DNA from: Methanolapillus ohkumae
Lineage (GTDB): Archaea; Halobacteriota; Methanosarcinia; Methanosarcinales; Methanosarcinaceae
Direction: 5' to 3'
Assembly: GCF_032594355.1 (NCBI RefSeq)
Contig: NZ_CP131061.1
Span: 1,550,001-1,614,000 of the forward strand
DNA length: 64,000 nucleotides
Shown here: positions 53,353 through 62,132 of the stretch, piece after piece
How positions within the stretch are numbered: the stretch's first letter is position 1
How the letters are laid out: every line of letters starts with the position of its first letter
Notes under the pieces: model-generated
Told to the model about the DNA's origin: nothing
Databases searched by the model: none
The model's input: the letters and a program-made list of their open reading frames with translations, nothing else
Position numbers and translations under genes: made by a program

Positions 53353-54351
53353 ATGGACAAAAATACACAAAATTATCTGATTGTGGGTGCCATTGTTGCC
53401 ATCGTAATTGTTGCCGCTTTATTATTCTTTTTCTATTCCGGCAATGACGACAACACACCGCCCGCAACAAATACCACACCAAACACACCATCCAACACAT
53501 CAAATACATCCAACACATCAAATGCGACAAATGAAACCGCAAACACAACAAACAGTACGGGAGCCGGTTTATCGAGTTTGCCGCCGATTGTTGTCACGCC
53601 ATCTCTTGGTGGCGGCGGTTCTACGTCTTCCAAGGTTTCTCCGGTCGGATATTGGAAAATCAACGATGCTGACATCTCCGTCACATATGGAGAGGAGGGT
53701 TCAGAAGATTTGGATGAAGGCGATTATACTGACCAATATATGTGGATAGACTATGATGGCACATGCTATATGGAAATTGAAGCATTTGGCATATCCATGG
53801 ACAGCGACGGCACTTGGAACTACACCGGCTCGGACAGCTATGAATTCTATATGGAAGACTTTAATGCCACCGCCCGTGCAACAATGGACAGTGAGGGAAA
53901 CTTAGTCTTTGTGAGCGGCATTCATTTTGAAAATTCCACCGATACTGATTACGGAGTAATCGAAGGAACCATTTCAACGCTCGTTTTGGAAGAAACGCTT
54001 TATAATGAATGGTATCTGAATGAATTAGAAGCAACGGTGACCGTTGATGAAGAACCGAGAGATATCACTGATTCCGATGTTGGATTTGATATTGATATTT
54101 TAGAAAGTACATTTGATATTGATATCAACACGGACTTTGGATCCGCGACCTATGCCGGTGACTGGCGAGTCGATAAAAGCACACGCAATGCAGGAGACTA
54201 TATTTTTATAGCCGAGGATGGTATTGAACAAAAAGCAAAATTAAACAGCTCAGACATTCATTGCATAGAAATTGTAACACCCTATGAATTCGAGATTGAA
54301 GAGGGTTATTTCATCAAAGTCAATAAATGTATTTTAAGTTGGGCAACTTGA
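53353..54351 (+). CDS. Membrane-anchored surface protein, GxW-domain family, paralogue 3
   Basis: 332 residues. The N-terminal helix (LIVGAIVAIVIVAALLFFFY) lacks a lipobox Cys, so it should stay as a membrane anchor, unlike its neighbours. A ~45-residue Asn/Thr linker holds repeated SNTSNTSNAT-type sequons, then TPSLGGGGST, PVGYWKIND, GTWNYTGSDSYEFYMED, TLVLEETLYNEWYLNELEA and GDWRVDKSTRNAGDYIF. Its start is the one matched by the decayed copy at 49842. Confidence 0.85.
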   Translation: MDKNTQNYLIVGAIVAIVIVAALLFFFYSGNDDNTPPATNTTPNTPSNTSNTSNTSNATNETANTTNSTGAGLSSLPPIVVTPSLGGGGSTSSKVSPVGYWKINDADISVTYGEEGSEDLDEGDYTDQYMWIDYDGTCYMEIEAFGISMDSDGTWNYTGSDSYEFYMEDFNATARATMDSEGNLVFVSGIHFENSTDTDYGVIEGTISTLVLEETLYNEWYLNELEATVTVDEEPRDITDSDVGFDIDILESTFDIDINTDFGSATYAGDWRVDKSTRNAGDYIFIAEDGIEQKAKLNSSDIHCIEIVTPYEFEIEEGYFIKVNKCILSWAT

Positions 54352-54364
54352 ATAAGTAATCCAT

Positions 54365-54394
54365 TGAATTGATTTTTTTTCAAAAATCAATTCT
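54365..54394 (+). terminator. Terminator of paralogue 3
   Basis: TGAATTGATTTTT-type arm paired with AAAAATCAATTC, then TTTTCTCTTTTTT. Confidence 0.85.
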
Positions 54395-54565
54395 TTTCTC
54401 TTTTTTAATTTCTCAAAATTTATTTTTTAGATTTTGATTTTTGTAATTCATTTTTTAAGATTTTCCATTTTTTCAAAACCCCCCTCAATATATCTTTTTT
54501 AAAAAATATTTCACATTGAATAATATTTTGGAAATTTTTTTATATAAATCCATGATTTAATTAAC

Positions 54566-54587
54566 ATGCATAATGCCAATTATGCAT
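54566..54587 (+). promoter_or_regulatory. Perfect palindrome near the predicted start of transcription of 54640
   Basis: ATGCATAAT-GCCA-ATTATGCAT, 20-30 bp after TTTTTTTATATAAA (54533-54547). It could be an operator or a 5' leader hairpin. Confidence 0.6.
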
Positions 54588-54639
54588 ACGTTAAAAAAAT
54601 CAAATTTATGTGTTTTAAACGGTTTTAGGGGTTAAACTT

Positions 54640-55569
54640 ATGAACGCGCACCAAAAGAGAATATTATTGACCGCTGCTGTCATCGGGATTGTCATCTTGT
54701 CAGTTTACGCCGGCGGCTGCATTTCGCTTAAAAATTTCACCGGCCCGGATCCCACACACGGCGACCTGAACGATACAAACAATACCGACGCAAACAACAC
54801 CAACAACACAAGCAATGTGACCGGAAACCCGGCATATAATGAATCCAATGTGAACAACACCTCCGACAATATTACCTTCCAATACACAAAATTCCCATTC
54901 GGCGGATGGGTTGCCAGCATTGACCAAACCCTTGTTTATCTTTATGTGGATGAATACGGAAACGGCTTTACGACAAGAAACTTGCAAAACACGCCACCGG
55001 ACGAAACCGGTGTGGAATACAAATTCAAAGACAATGAAACCGTCATTGAAGTTTACGACAATTCTCCGCTCAACAACTATCCCAACAGCTTTGATACCAC
55101 CTATTTGAATTTCATCGGAACCGCCAAATTTTTGGATGACGGCAGCATGCTGATTACGTTTTTGACAGGGGACACCGCCCTTTACTATCCGGCCCGGTTC
55201 CCGACTCTGCAAAACGCTGTCCCAAAAACAATTACAGTAGATGGAAAAACAGTGACAAATCTGTCGGACATCCGTGTCACGATCGACAAAACCGGAAAGG
55301 GAAAAATTGTTCTGAACGCAAACACGACCGACCCGGCATTAAAACCCGTCGTAAACGGACTTGAAAAAACAACCTTTGACTTGGAATTGATCTACACCCA
55401 AGATTTCTACAAATTCAATGGAACCTGCGACGAAACAAAAGTCAAAGATATTGCGCTCTTAGATTCCCCGCAGAAAAATTATATGACGATGAAACTCACA
55501 CCGGTTGGCATGACGTTAAGCGACGTTACCCTGACGTTTGACCATTACGGCACCCTTGTACCGTCGTAA
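54640..55569 (+). CDS. Surface lipoprotein, divergent member
   Basis: 309 residues. Signal helix with YAGGC lipobox (Cys27), a linker packed with N-x-T/S sequons (NNTSNVTGNPAYNESNVNNT), then a beta-rich body (FGGWVASIDQTLVYLYVDEY, FIGTAKFLDDGSMLITFLTG). It lacks the LVxEETLP and GTWxVDKS tags, so it shares the architecture and possibly an outer GxW (GGWVAS) with paralogues 1-3 but not clear homology. GGGG before the ATG. Ends the tandem group. Confidence 0.82.
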   Translation: MNAHQKRILLTAAVIGIVILSVYAGGCISLKNFTGPDPTHGDLNDTNNTDANNTNNTSNVTGNPAYNESNVNNTSDNITFQYTKFPFGGWVASIDQTLVYLYVDEYGNGFTTRNLQNTPPDETGVEYKFKDNETVIEVYDNSPLNNYPNSFDTTYLNFIGTAKFLDDGSMLITFLTGDTALYYPARFPTLQNAVPKTITVDGKTVTNLSDIRVTIDKTGKGKIVLNANTTDPALKPVVNGLEKTTFDLELIYTQDFYKFNGTCDETKVKDIALLDSPQKNYMTMKLTPVGMTLSDVTLTFDHYGTLVPS

Positions 55570-55627
55570 TTTAATAATTTCATCAGAATCAACTGTTTAA
55601 GAACAAATAAAGCTCAAAAACAAATGT

Positions 55628-55669
55628 GAAAGGCGATTTTGAATTCATCCGATTCAGTAACCGCCTTTC
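55628..55669 (+). terminator. Terminator of the divergent lipoprotein gene
   Basis: GAAAGGCG … CGCCTTTC with an inner GAAT/ATTC pair, followed by TATTTTT. Confidence 0.75.
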
Positions 55670-55910
55670 TATTTTTCTGATTTTGCGTTTTATATTTTCT
55701 CTGATTTTGCGTTTTATATTTTTTTCTAAGTTTCATTTTTTATAATTTTATATTCGTTTTACGGAAACTTTTATATTCTTTTCAACTCAGTGAGCGTATC
55801 TTCTTTTTTTGTAATGCTTCTTTTATTTCTCTCTTTTTTGTAAAAGGAAATTCCTTTTATACATCGTTTGTGTGTTCTTCTGTCCTTTTGACTTTTTGAG
55901 GCAAAAAATG

Positions 55911-55929
55911 CCGCCGGTTTTGCCGGCGG
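55911..55929. terminator. Short GC hairpin ahead of the exchanger gene
   Basis: CCGCCGG-TTTTG-CCGGCGG with A-runs on the plus strand on both sides, so T-runs lie on the minus strand. It may be a leader element of the exchanger gene; no minus-strand gene ends here. The rest of 55670-55910 is T-rich without a gene. Confidence 0.5.
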
Positions 55930-55969
55930 AAAAAAACTAAGTTGAACTTAATTATTCGAGGTGGACCTT

Positions 55970-56947
55970 GTGGATTTTTCAGAGATTCTCATGTATGTTT
56001 TATTTGTTTTCGGTCTTTTGTTGATTACAAAAGGAGCGGACTGGTTTGTGGATGCCGCCGTCAGTATTTCAAAACGCAGCGGCATTCCAAAAGCCGTCAT
56101 CGGCGCGACCATTGTAAGTTTTGCGACAACAGCTCCCGAATTTTCGGTCAGTTTTATGGCGGCGATTTCAGGACACGCCGACATGGCGGTTGGAAACGCG
56201 GTCGGGTCCACCATCTGTAACATCGGAATCGCGATTGGTTTTATTGCGGCCATGCGGGCGATTACCGTAGATGACAAAGCGTTTAACGTCAAAGCCATTT
56301 TACTCCTTTTGTCCGGCGGCGTTTTGGTTCTCTTGTGCTTGGATGGAATTATTACAGCCTTGGACGGAATTATTTTGCTCATGATTTTTGCCGCCTACAT
56401 GATTTACACCTACATCGCTCAAAAAAAGAACTCGGATAGCAACGTTTGCGAAACGCCGGATGAGAAAAAAGGAATCTGGGCGAAATTGCCACTTTCCGGC
56501 TATCCACTCGATGCCATCATTTTTTTGGCCGGCGCAATTTTTGTGATTTTAGGAAGCAAATTGGTTGTAGACAACGGCATTTCCATTGCGCAACACATAG
56601 GCATTCCGGAAATCATCATCAGTTTGACGGTCATATCCGTCGGAACGTCACTTCCGGAAATTGTGACTGCCATTACCTCTTTTCGTAAAGGATGCCAGGA
56701 ACTTTCCATTGGAAACATTGTCGGCGCCAACGTTTTAGACATCACCATGATTTTAGGCGTTTCATCCATTTTCGCACAGCTTCCGATTAATCACCAGCTG
56801 ATGGATTATGATTTTATCTTTATGATGATTTTATTTGTTCTGCTTGCGGTTTTTGGCTACAAAAAAAGAATTACCCGAGGACAAGGCGTATTGATTGCCG
56901 CAATTTACATTGTGTATGTCATCGGACTTTTTGTTTGGTATAAATGA
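55970..56947 (+). CDS. CaCA-family Na+/Ca2+ exchanger
   Basis: Exports Ca2+ in exchange for Na+ or H+. GAGGTG lies 6 nt before GTG 55970, which I take as the start (325 residues); the frame is open 3 codons further up. Ten hydrophobic segments. The two inverted alpha repeats are GATIVSFATTAPEFSVSFMA and VISVGTSLPEIVTAITSF, each with the ion-binding Pro-Glu. A central loop (KKNSDSNVCETPDEKK) separates the halves. Confidence 0.92.
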   Translation: MDFSEILMYVLFVFGLLLITKGADWFVDAAVSISKRSGIPKAVIGATIVSFATTAPEFSVSFMAAISGHADMAVGNAVGSTICNIGIAIGFIAAMRAITVDDKAFNVKAILLLLSGGVLVLLCLDGIITALDGIILLMIFAAYMIYTYIAQKKNSDSNVCETPDEKKGIWAKLPLSGYPLDAIIFLAGAIFVILGSKLVVDNGISIAQHIGIPEIIISLTVISVGTSLPEIVTAITSFRKGCQELSIGNIVGANVLDITMILGVSSIFAQLPINHQLMDYDFIFMMILFVLLAVFGYKKRITRGQGVLIAAIYIVYVIGLFVWYK

Positions 56948-57030
56948 CCGGACTCTTATTTTTCCGGCATTTTTCTTATTTTTTATTCTTGTTTTGCTGC
57001 GTTGTTGTTTGATTTTTTGGATTTATGTGT

Positions 57031-57057
57031 TCGCTGTCGCGCGCGTTACAGCATCAT
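57031..57057 (+). repeat. CGCGCGTTAY-type hairpin element, copy 8
   Basis: GCTGT-CGCGCGCGTT-ACAGC, perfect 5-bp stem, then ATCATTTTTTT. 84 nt after the exchanger gene, sense orientation. Confidence 0.85.
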
Positions 57058-57234
57058 TTTTTTAAAAAAATCAACAAAATCCATCGTCTGGTTTTTTGTT
57101 TTTTTTGTTTTTTTGTTTTTTTGTTTTTTTGTTTTGTTTTTTTGCTTTGCCATATTTACTCCCGACAGTGTAAATATTTTACAATCCATAATCATTAATA
57201 AAATAAGGCATAACTGATGAGAAAAGGAGATATT

Positions 57235-58626
57235 ATGAACAGTGCCGCATCTTTAATCGAAAAATCAACAGGCGCCACGGATGAAAAAATTCAAAAGTTG
57301 CAAGACCTGGCCAAACAGGCGGCGGAACTGATTCAAAAACATTCTTTTGTTTACCTTTTTACGCACAACGATGCCGACGGACTCACCAGCGCTGCCATTA
57401 TGATTCAGGCATTGACGCGGGCACGCATTTCCTACCAACATTTTGTCGTTGCCAAACTGGACAACGGCATTGTTTTTGGATTTAAGCAGAACTTGAAAAA
57501 AGACGCGCTTTTGATTTTTTGTGACATCGGAAGCGGCCAATCCCGGGCACTTGAAATTTTGTCAGAAACAAATCCGATTCTGGTTTTGGACCACCACGTT
57601 CCCTCCGGAAAATCGCCCGCAAAAATCGTCGTAAGTCCCATGGAAGTCGGACTTGAGGGCGCCAATATGATTTCGGGCGCCGGTGTGACGTATTTGACCG
57701 CCAAAGCCATGAATCCCATTAATGTGGATTTGTCAACGCTGGCCGTCGCCGGAATGATTGGAGACCGCCAACTGATGATTTCCGCCAACGCTCTTATTTT
57801 GCAGGACGCAAAAGAAGGCGGCTATTTAACGGTCCGAAACGGCTTAAAAGTCGGAAACGGATCTTTGTTTGACATATTTATGACGACAACTGAGCCTTAT
57901 TTAGATATGACGGGAAACCCTGAAAAAATCAAATCGTTTTTGTCCGGCTTTTCATTTTCGGATAAAACCATCGAAGAGTTGACGGACGCGGAAATGAAAA
58001 AACTAACGGACGCAATCCTTTCCGAAATATCGGCGCATGGCAGCCCGGACGCGGTGGAAGCGGCCGCCGGAGAAATATATTATTTAAAAAACAGGCTGAT
58101 TGAAAATGTTTTTGATTTTGCCGGCATTTTAGGCAGCTGCGGAAAAGACGAGGAGTTTGACATCGCCGTCGCGCTTTGTTTTGGAGATGCGGCTGTTCTT
58201 GAAAAAGCAAAAGAAATTCATTTCAAAAACCAAGAATATTTAATCAAAAGTTTGAATGAAGCCATCCCGCAAGTGCGAAGTTTGGACAACATTTCCTATA
58301 TTCACGGAAAAGATTTGCAATCCGCCGGAGAAATTTCCACGACATACATTCGCTATATTAATCCCGAAAAACCATTTGTTTGTCTCAATGAGAATGATGA
58401 CATCATTAAAATTTCAGCCCGCGGAACTCGGGATTTAATTCAAAAAGGACTGGATTTCTCAACCGCTGTCAAAACGGCGGCGGAGTTTGCCGGCGGGAGC
58501 GGCGGCGGGCATAATATTGCGTCGGGCGGAGCCATTCCGCTGGGGACCGGAATGTTCTTTTTGAAAAAATTAGACGAACTGGTCGGTCTTCAGATGAACA
58601 GAAAATTAATTAAAAATTCGAAGTGA
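57235..58626 (+). CDS. DHH-family phosphoesterase / RecJ-like nuclease (GAN type)
   Basis: 463 residues from ATG 57235, chosen for AAGGAGAT 6 nt upstream over an ATG at 57217. Motifs are THNDADGLTSAAI, FCDIGSG, LDHHVPSGK (DHH) and the DHHA1 ending GGGHNIASGGAIP. This is the archaeal RecJ/GAN group that binds GINS in replication or degrades single-stranded DNA/RNA. The last bases overlap the start of the next gene (GTGA). Confidence 0.92.
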   Translation: MNSAASLIEKSTGATDEKIQKLQDLAKQAAELIQKHSFVYLFTHNDADGLTSAAIMIQALTRARISYQHFVVAKLDNGIVFGFKQNLKKDALLIFCDIGSGQSRALEILSETNPILVLDHHVPSGKSPAKIVVSPMEVGLEGANMISGAGVTYLTAKAMNPINVDLSTLAVAGMIGDRQLMISANALILQDAKEGGYLTVRNGLKVGNGSLFDIFMTTTEPYLDMTGNPEKIKSFLSGFSFSDKTIEELTDAEMKKLTDAILSEISAHGSPDAVEAAAGEIYYLKNRLIENVFDFAGILGSCGKDEEFDIAVALCFGDAAVLEKAKEIHFKNQEYLIKSLNEAIPQVRSLDNISYIHGKDLQSAGEISTTYIRYINPEKPFVCLNENDDIIKISARGTRDLIQKGLDFSTAVKTAAEFAGGSGGGHNIASGGAIPLGTGMFFLKKLDELVGLQMNRKLIKNSK

Positions 58627-58889
58627 TTTTTTTGCCTTCCATCAAAATTTCAGGAACAATCCGCTTCATCGAGGAAACAGATGATGAAAAAAGAGAAAAT
58701 CTTTCCCAAAAAGTCATGAATTCTTTAGCCCCTGACAATTTTTTGGGAATGACCACCGTAATGGAAGAGGAGTATGCCGAAATCCACTTAAAATCCGAAA
58801 AGATCGGATCGGTTTTGGCAACGGCAGACGACCTGCTTATGAACGCGGACGGGGCGGTTCGCGTTAAAAAGTCCTCCCGGAAACAATAA
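58623..58889 (+). CDS. KEOPS Pcc1-like subunit
   Basis: 88 residues from GTG 58623, overlapping the nuclease stop. ISGTIRFIEETDDEKRENLS … LGMTTVMEEEYAEIHLKSEK … SVLATADDLLMNADGAVRV fits Pcc1, the dimerisation subunit of the KEOPS complex for tRNA t6A37. The gene after the DHH nuclease is often Pcc1 in archaea. The family is short and weakly conserved, so confidence is moderate. Confidence 0.75.
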   Translation: MIFLPSIKISGTIRFIEETDDEKRENLSQKVMNSLAPDNFLGMTTVMEEEYAEIHLKSEKIGSVLATADDLLMNADGAVRVKKSSRKQ

Positions 58890-59011
58890 ATAACTTTTAA
58901 TTTTCTTTTTTAATTTCATCCCAAACTTTAATTAAAGGGAAATGCTTTTTTCTGACTCATTTATAATTCATTTATAATTTTACATTCATTATGAAAACCA
59001 GGTGTTTTTTC

Positions 59012-60517
59012 ATGGAATTTTATCTCAAATGTTCTTTAAAAACAAGCGCGAATCCGGCAGCGGCAAAAGCTGCTGTTGAAACAATTATGAACCAAGCCGA
59101 AACCGGACTTTTGGCAAAAGGAGCGCCGGCCGGTGAAGGCGCCAAAATCAAATCCTGGTCACTCGATGACAACCGGATTCATATCGAACTGACTTCCGGA
59201 AAACATGTCCGGGTTCATGACGCCTTGATGCGCCTTAAAAAATCCATTTCTGAAGCCTTGGGAAAAGAAAAAATCGGTGTCCGGGGCGTGGAAGTTGAAA
59301 AATTCACAATTGTCGTATCGTCCGCCCATGATTTGAAAAACAAAACCATTCCGTATGTCAAATCCGTTTTCTTTGACGAAATCCAAAAAATCCTTTGCTT
59401 GGAATTGGACGTTGGGGAAGCCGAGATGAAAAACCAGGTTCCGGACCGTATTTTGACATTGATTGAAGATAAATTGGAACAAGGCGACTATGGCGCAAAA
59501 GCCGAGCACTGGAATTTGCTTTGGGAAAGTGAAGACCGTCCGTTTTCTTATACGGCTGACCCAACCGAAGACATGCTTAAACTCGGCTGGCTCAAACGCG
59601 GCTCCGGACGCGGACAATGGATTCACGGACCGGTTTCCACCAAATTGTTCCGGACATTTGAAAAAATCGTCGTGGACGAGATTTTAAATCCGCTCGGCTA
59701 CAATGAAATGATTTTCCCCAAGATGGTTATGTGGGATATTTGGAAGCATTCCGGTCATGCCAAAGGGATTTACCCGGAAATTTATTACGTCTGTCCGCCC
59801 AAAACCCGAGACCCGGCTTACTGGGAAGATGTGATGGACTACTACAAGGTCACCAAAGAAGTTCCGGTCGAATTGATTAAAACAAAAATCGGCGACCCGA
59901 TCGGTGGCATGTGTTACGCGCAGTGTCCGCCCTGTTGGGGATTTTTCCAAGGAGAAACAATCTCAAAAGACAGTCTCCCAATTGCTGTTTTTGACCGTTC
60001 CGGAACGTCACACCGCTACGAAAGCGGCGGCATTCATGGAATCGAACGGGTGGATGAATTCCACCGGATTGAATTGGTGTGGATCGGAACCAAAGAGCAA
60101 GTGGTTGAAACAACGCAAAAGTTGCACGAACGCTACATGCATATTTTTAATGACATCTTGGATTTAAAATGGAGAAAAGCCTGGGTGACGCCTTGGTTCA
60201 TGGCCCAGGAAGGAATCGCAGGCATCGCCGCCGACGAAGTCACCGGAACAACCGACTACGAAGCACCGCTTCCGTACCGTGGAAAAGATGGGGAGTGGCT
60301 GGAATTCCAAAACGTCAGCATCAATGGCGACAAATATCCGAGCGGCTTTAATGTGAAATGCCAAACCGGCGAACAGCTTTGGAGCGGTTGCTCCGGCGTT
60401 GGTTTGGAGCGGTGGACCGCCACCTTTTTGGCGCAGCATGGACTGGACCCCGACAACTGGCCGGCGGAATTTAAGAAACGATTTGGAGAAATGCCGAAAA
60501 TTGTGAAATTCCTGTAA
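59012..60517 (+). CDS. serS: Seryl-tRNA synthetase, methanogenic type (SerRS2)
   Basis: Charges tRNA-Ser. This is the rare form found in methanogens. 501 residues from ATG 59012 with AGGTG upstream; an ATG 7 codons earlier lacks support. The N-terminal ~170 residues form the distinct tRNA-binding domain in place of the coiled coil. The catalytic domain has GMCYAQCPPCWGFFQGETIS with zinc-binding Cys (…MCYAQC), RYESGGIHGIERVDEFHRIE (motif 2) and GCSGVGLERWTATFL (motif 3). Confidence 0.96.
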   Translation: MEFYLKCSLKTSANPAAAKAAVETIMNQAETGLLAKGAPAGEGAKIKSWSLDDNRIHIELTSGKHVRVHDALMRLKKSISEALGKEKIGVRGVEVEKFTIVVSSAHDLKNKTIPYVKSVFFDEIQKILCLELDVGEAEMKNQVPDRILTLIEDKLEQGDYGAKAEHWNLLWESEDRPFSYTADPTEDMLKLGWLKRGSGRGQWIHGPVSTKLFRTFEKIVVDEILNPLGYNEMIFPKMVMWDIWKHSGHAKGIYPEIYYVCPPKTRDPAYWEDVMDYYKVTKEVPVELIKTKIGDPIGGMCYAQCPPCWGFFQGETISKDSLPIAVFDRSGTSHRYESGGIHGIERVDEFHRIELVWIGTKEQVVETTQKLHERYMHIFNDILDLKWRKAWVTPWFMAQEGIAGIAADEVTGTTDYEAPLPYRGKDGEWLEFQNVSINGDKYPSGFNVKCQTGEQLWSGCSGVGLERWTATFLAQHGLDPDNWPAEFKKRFGEMPKIVKFL

Positions 60518-60525
60518 AAAAAATC

Positions 60526-60742
60526 GCTCCCTTTCGATTGTGAATTTTTCAAAGGGCGGGGGGACGAAACATAACTACGGGCGCTTCGCGGGAATTTCTC
60601 GCTGCGCTCGAAATTTATTTTTTGATTTACTTTTTTCATATTTCTATCTTTTTTTTCAATTTTTCGCTGCGCGAAATTTAGGCTCGCAACACTTGCAAGG
60701 ACTGTTTGCGCGAAAAGGCGTACGCGCGCGTTATGGCAACAC
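60526..60742 (+). repeat. Composite 3'-end repeat E2, including CGCGCGTTAY copy 9
   Basis: Starts 9 nt after the serS stop. The opening GCTCCCTTTCG, TGAATTTTTCAAAGGGCGGG, GGGCGCTTCGCGGGAATTTC and TCGCTGCGCTCGAAA blocks, then a T-rich middle, TTTTTCGCTGCGCGAAATTT, and the closing GCGTACGCGCGCGTTATGGC (60718-60742). Same order as E3 at 63216. Confidence 0.88.
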
Positions 60743-60872
60743 ATTCGTTTAAAAATCGAAAACCTGACAGCTGTTCTTTAAAATAAAAATGAACAGACGG
60801 CTGCTTTTTTTAAAAAAATAGAAAAACCCGCAAATGTTGCAGGTTTTTAAAAAAACATTCAAAAAATCGAAT

Positions 60873-61595
60873 TTAGGTTTTCTTGGATTTGGCTTTTGCT
60901 TCCGGCTGAGACTGAATCATTTTAAATCCGCGGAAAACCAATGCAGCCAAGGCGCCGCCAATGAGCGGGGCGACAATAAAAACCCAAACTTGCTGAAGAG
61001 CGACACCGCCGATGAAAATTGCGGGGGCAAGACTTCTGGCCGGGTTTACGGAGGTTCCGGTAAGCGGAATTCCCATGATGTGCACAAAGACCAAGACAAG
61101 ACCGATAACAATTCCGGCAACAGCCCCGTATTTTTCGCTTTCGGTCACACCCAGAATCGTGAAGACGAACACGAAAGTTAAAATGATTTCAACGACAAGC
61201 GCGCCGACCATATTGAGGCCGACGGCGGATGCGGCATCAAAACCGTTTTGTCCAAGACCGGTGGCATGAAATCCGCCAAGGTCGGCGGAATTAATGAGGA
61301 AAGCTAAAACGGCAATTCCGGCAATGGCTCCCAACACTTGGAACACGAGGTAGGCGGCAAAATCTTTTACGGAAATGCGCTTGTCAATCAACATGGCGAT
61401 GGAAACAGCCGGGTTAATGTGGCATCCGGAGATTCCGCCGATGACATAAGCCATTGCAACAATTGAAAGACCAAAAGCCATCGCAATGCCCAAGGTTCCA
61501 AGGGTGGAGCCGGCAATTGCCGCGCTTCCGCAACCGAAAAGAACCAAAACAGCCGTTCCGATGAATTCGGCAAGATATTTTTTCACATCCGACAT
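60873..61595 (-). CDS. aqpM: Aquaporin, AqpM type
   Basis: Water/small-solute channel. 240 residues, six membrane helices and two half-helices with HINPAVSIAML and VNPARSLAPA, the two NPA boxes. FIGTAVLVLFGCGSAAIAGS at the N-terminus is typical of archaeal AqpM, which may also conduct glycerol, CO2 or H2S. GGAGAATT before the ATG. A short GC-poor tail (KAKSKKT) is cytoplasmic. Confidence 0.94.
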   Translation of the reverse strand: MSDVKKYLAEFIGTAVLVLFGCGSAAIAGSTLGTLGIAMAFGLSIVAMAYVIGGISGCHINPAVSIAMLIDKRISVKDFAAYLVFQVLGAIAGIAVLAFLINSADLGGFHATGLGQNGFDAASAVGLNMVGALVVEIILTFVFVFTILGVTESEKYGAVAGIVIGLVLVFVHIMGIPLTGTSVNPARSLAPAIFIGGVALQQVWVFIVAPLIGGALAALVFRGFKMIQSQPEAKAKSKKT

Positions 61596-62132
61596 TAATA
61601 ATTCTCCAATTATTTTATAAAATCTTTTGAATTGAAATAAAATAACATAATAATTTTTAAAAATATTACAAATAGTCGTTAGAATATTACAAATAGTCCG
61701 TTAGAATATTACAAATAATATATAATTGGTTCATGAGATTTATTTTTTAGAAATAAGCTTCTTGTACCGCTTTTTAAAGAGGCAAATGGAGTATATATAA
61801 CTTTCACTCCCCTCTGAAAATTTAAAACTAAAAAGATTTTGCAATAATTTTAAGTTATATTTTGTAAATATTATATATATCAACTCATTATTGACTATAT
61901 ATATAAATAATTTTATGATTTTTTTTAAAAAATTTGCTTCCATTTTGTGTTCACTATTTTTAACACCCGATTCATTTTATTCATCAATCGTCCGATTTTT
62001 TGATTTTTTTTCAAAAAACTTGAGAGTAAAAAAGGATTTTAATCTTTTTTCCGCCTCTTTTTTTAAAATTTCAAAAAAATAGACTTAAATATGATAACTT
62101 CTTTTAGATTCAAAAGTTCAGGACTTATTTTT
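61596..62132. other. Divergent promoter region aqpM / purP
   Basis: 537 bp, very AT-rich. AGAATATTACAAATA(G) occurs at about 61664-61722 in three near-identical tandem units. TATA-like runs lie near 61870-61905. Small frames here are Phe/Lys/Ile strings and not called. Confidence 0.5.

Noticed and set aside
61740..62082. Small frames on both strands between aqpM and purP
   Set aside because: Composition is dominated by Phe, Lys, Ile and Asn as expected from AT-rich DNA; no ribosome site or domain.
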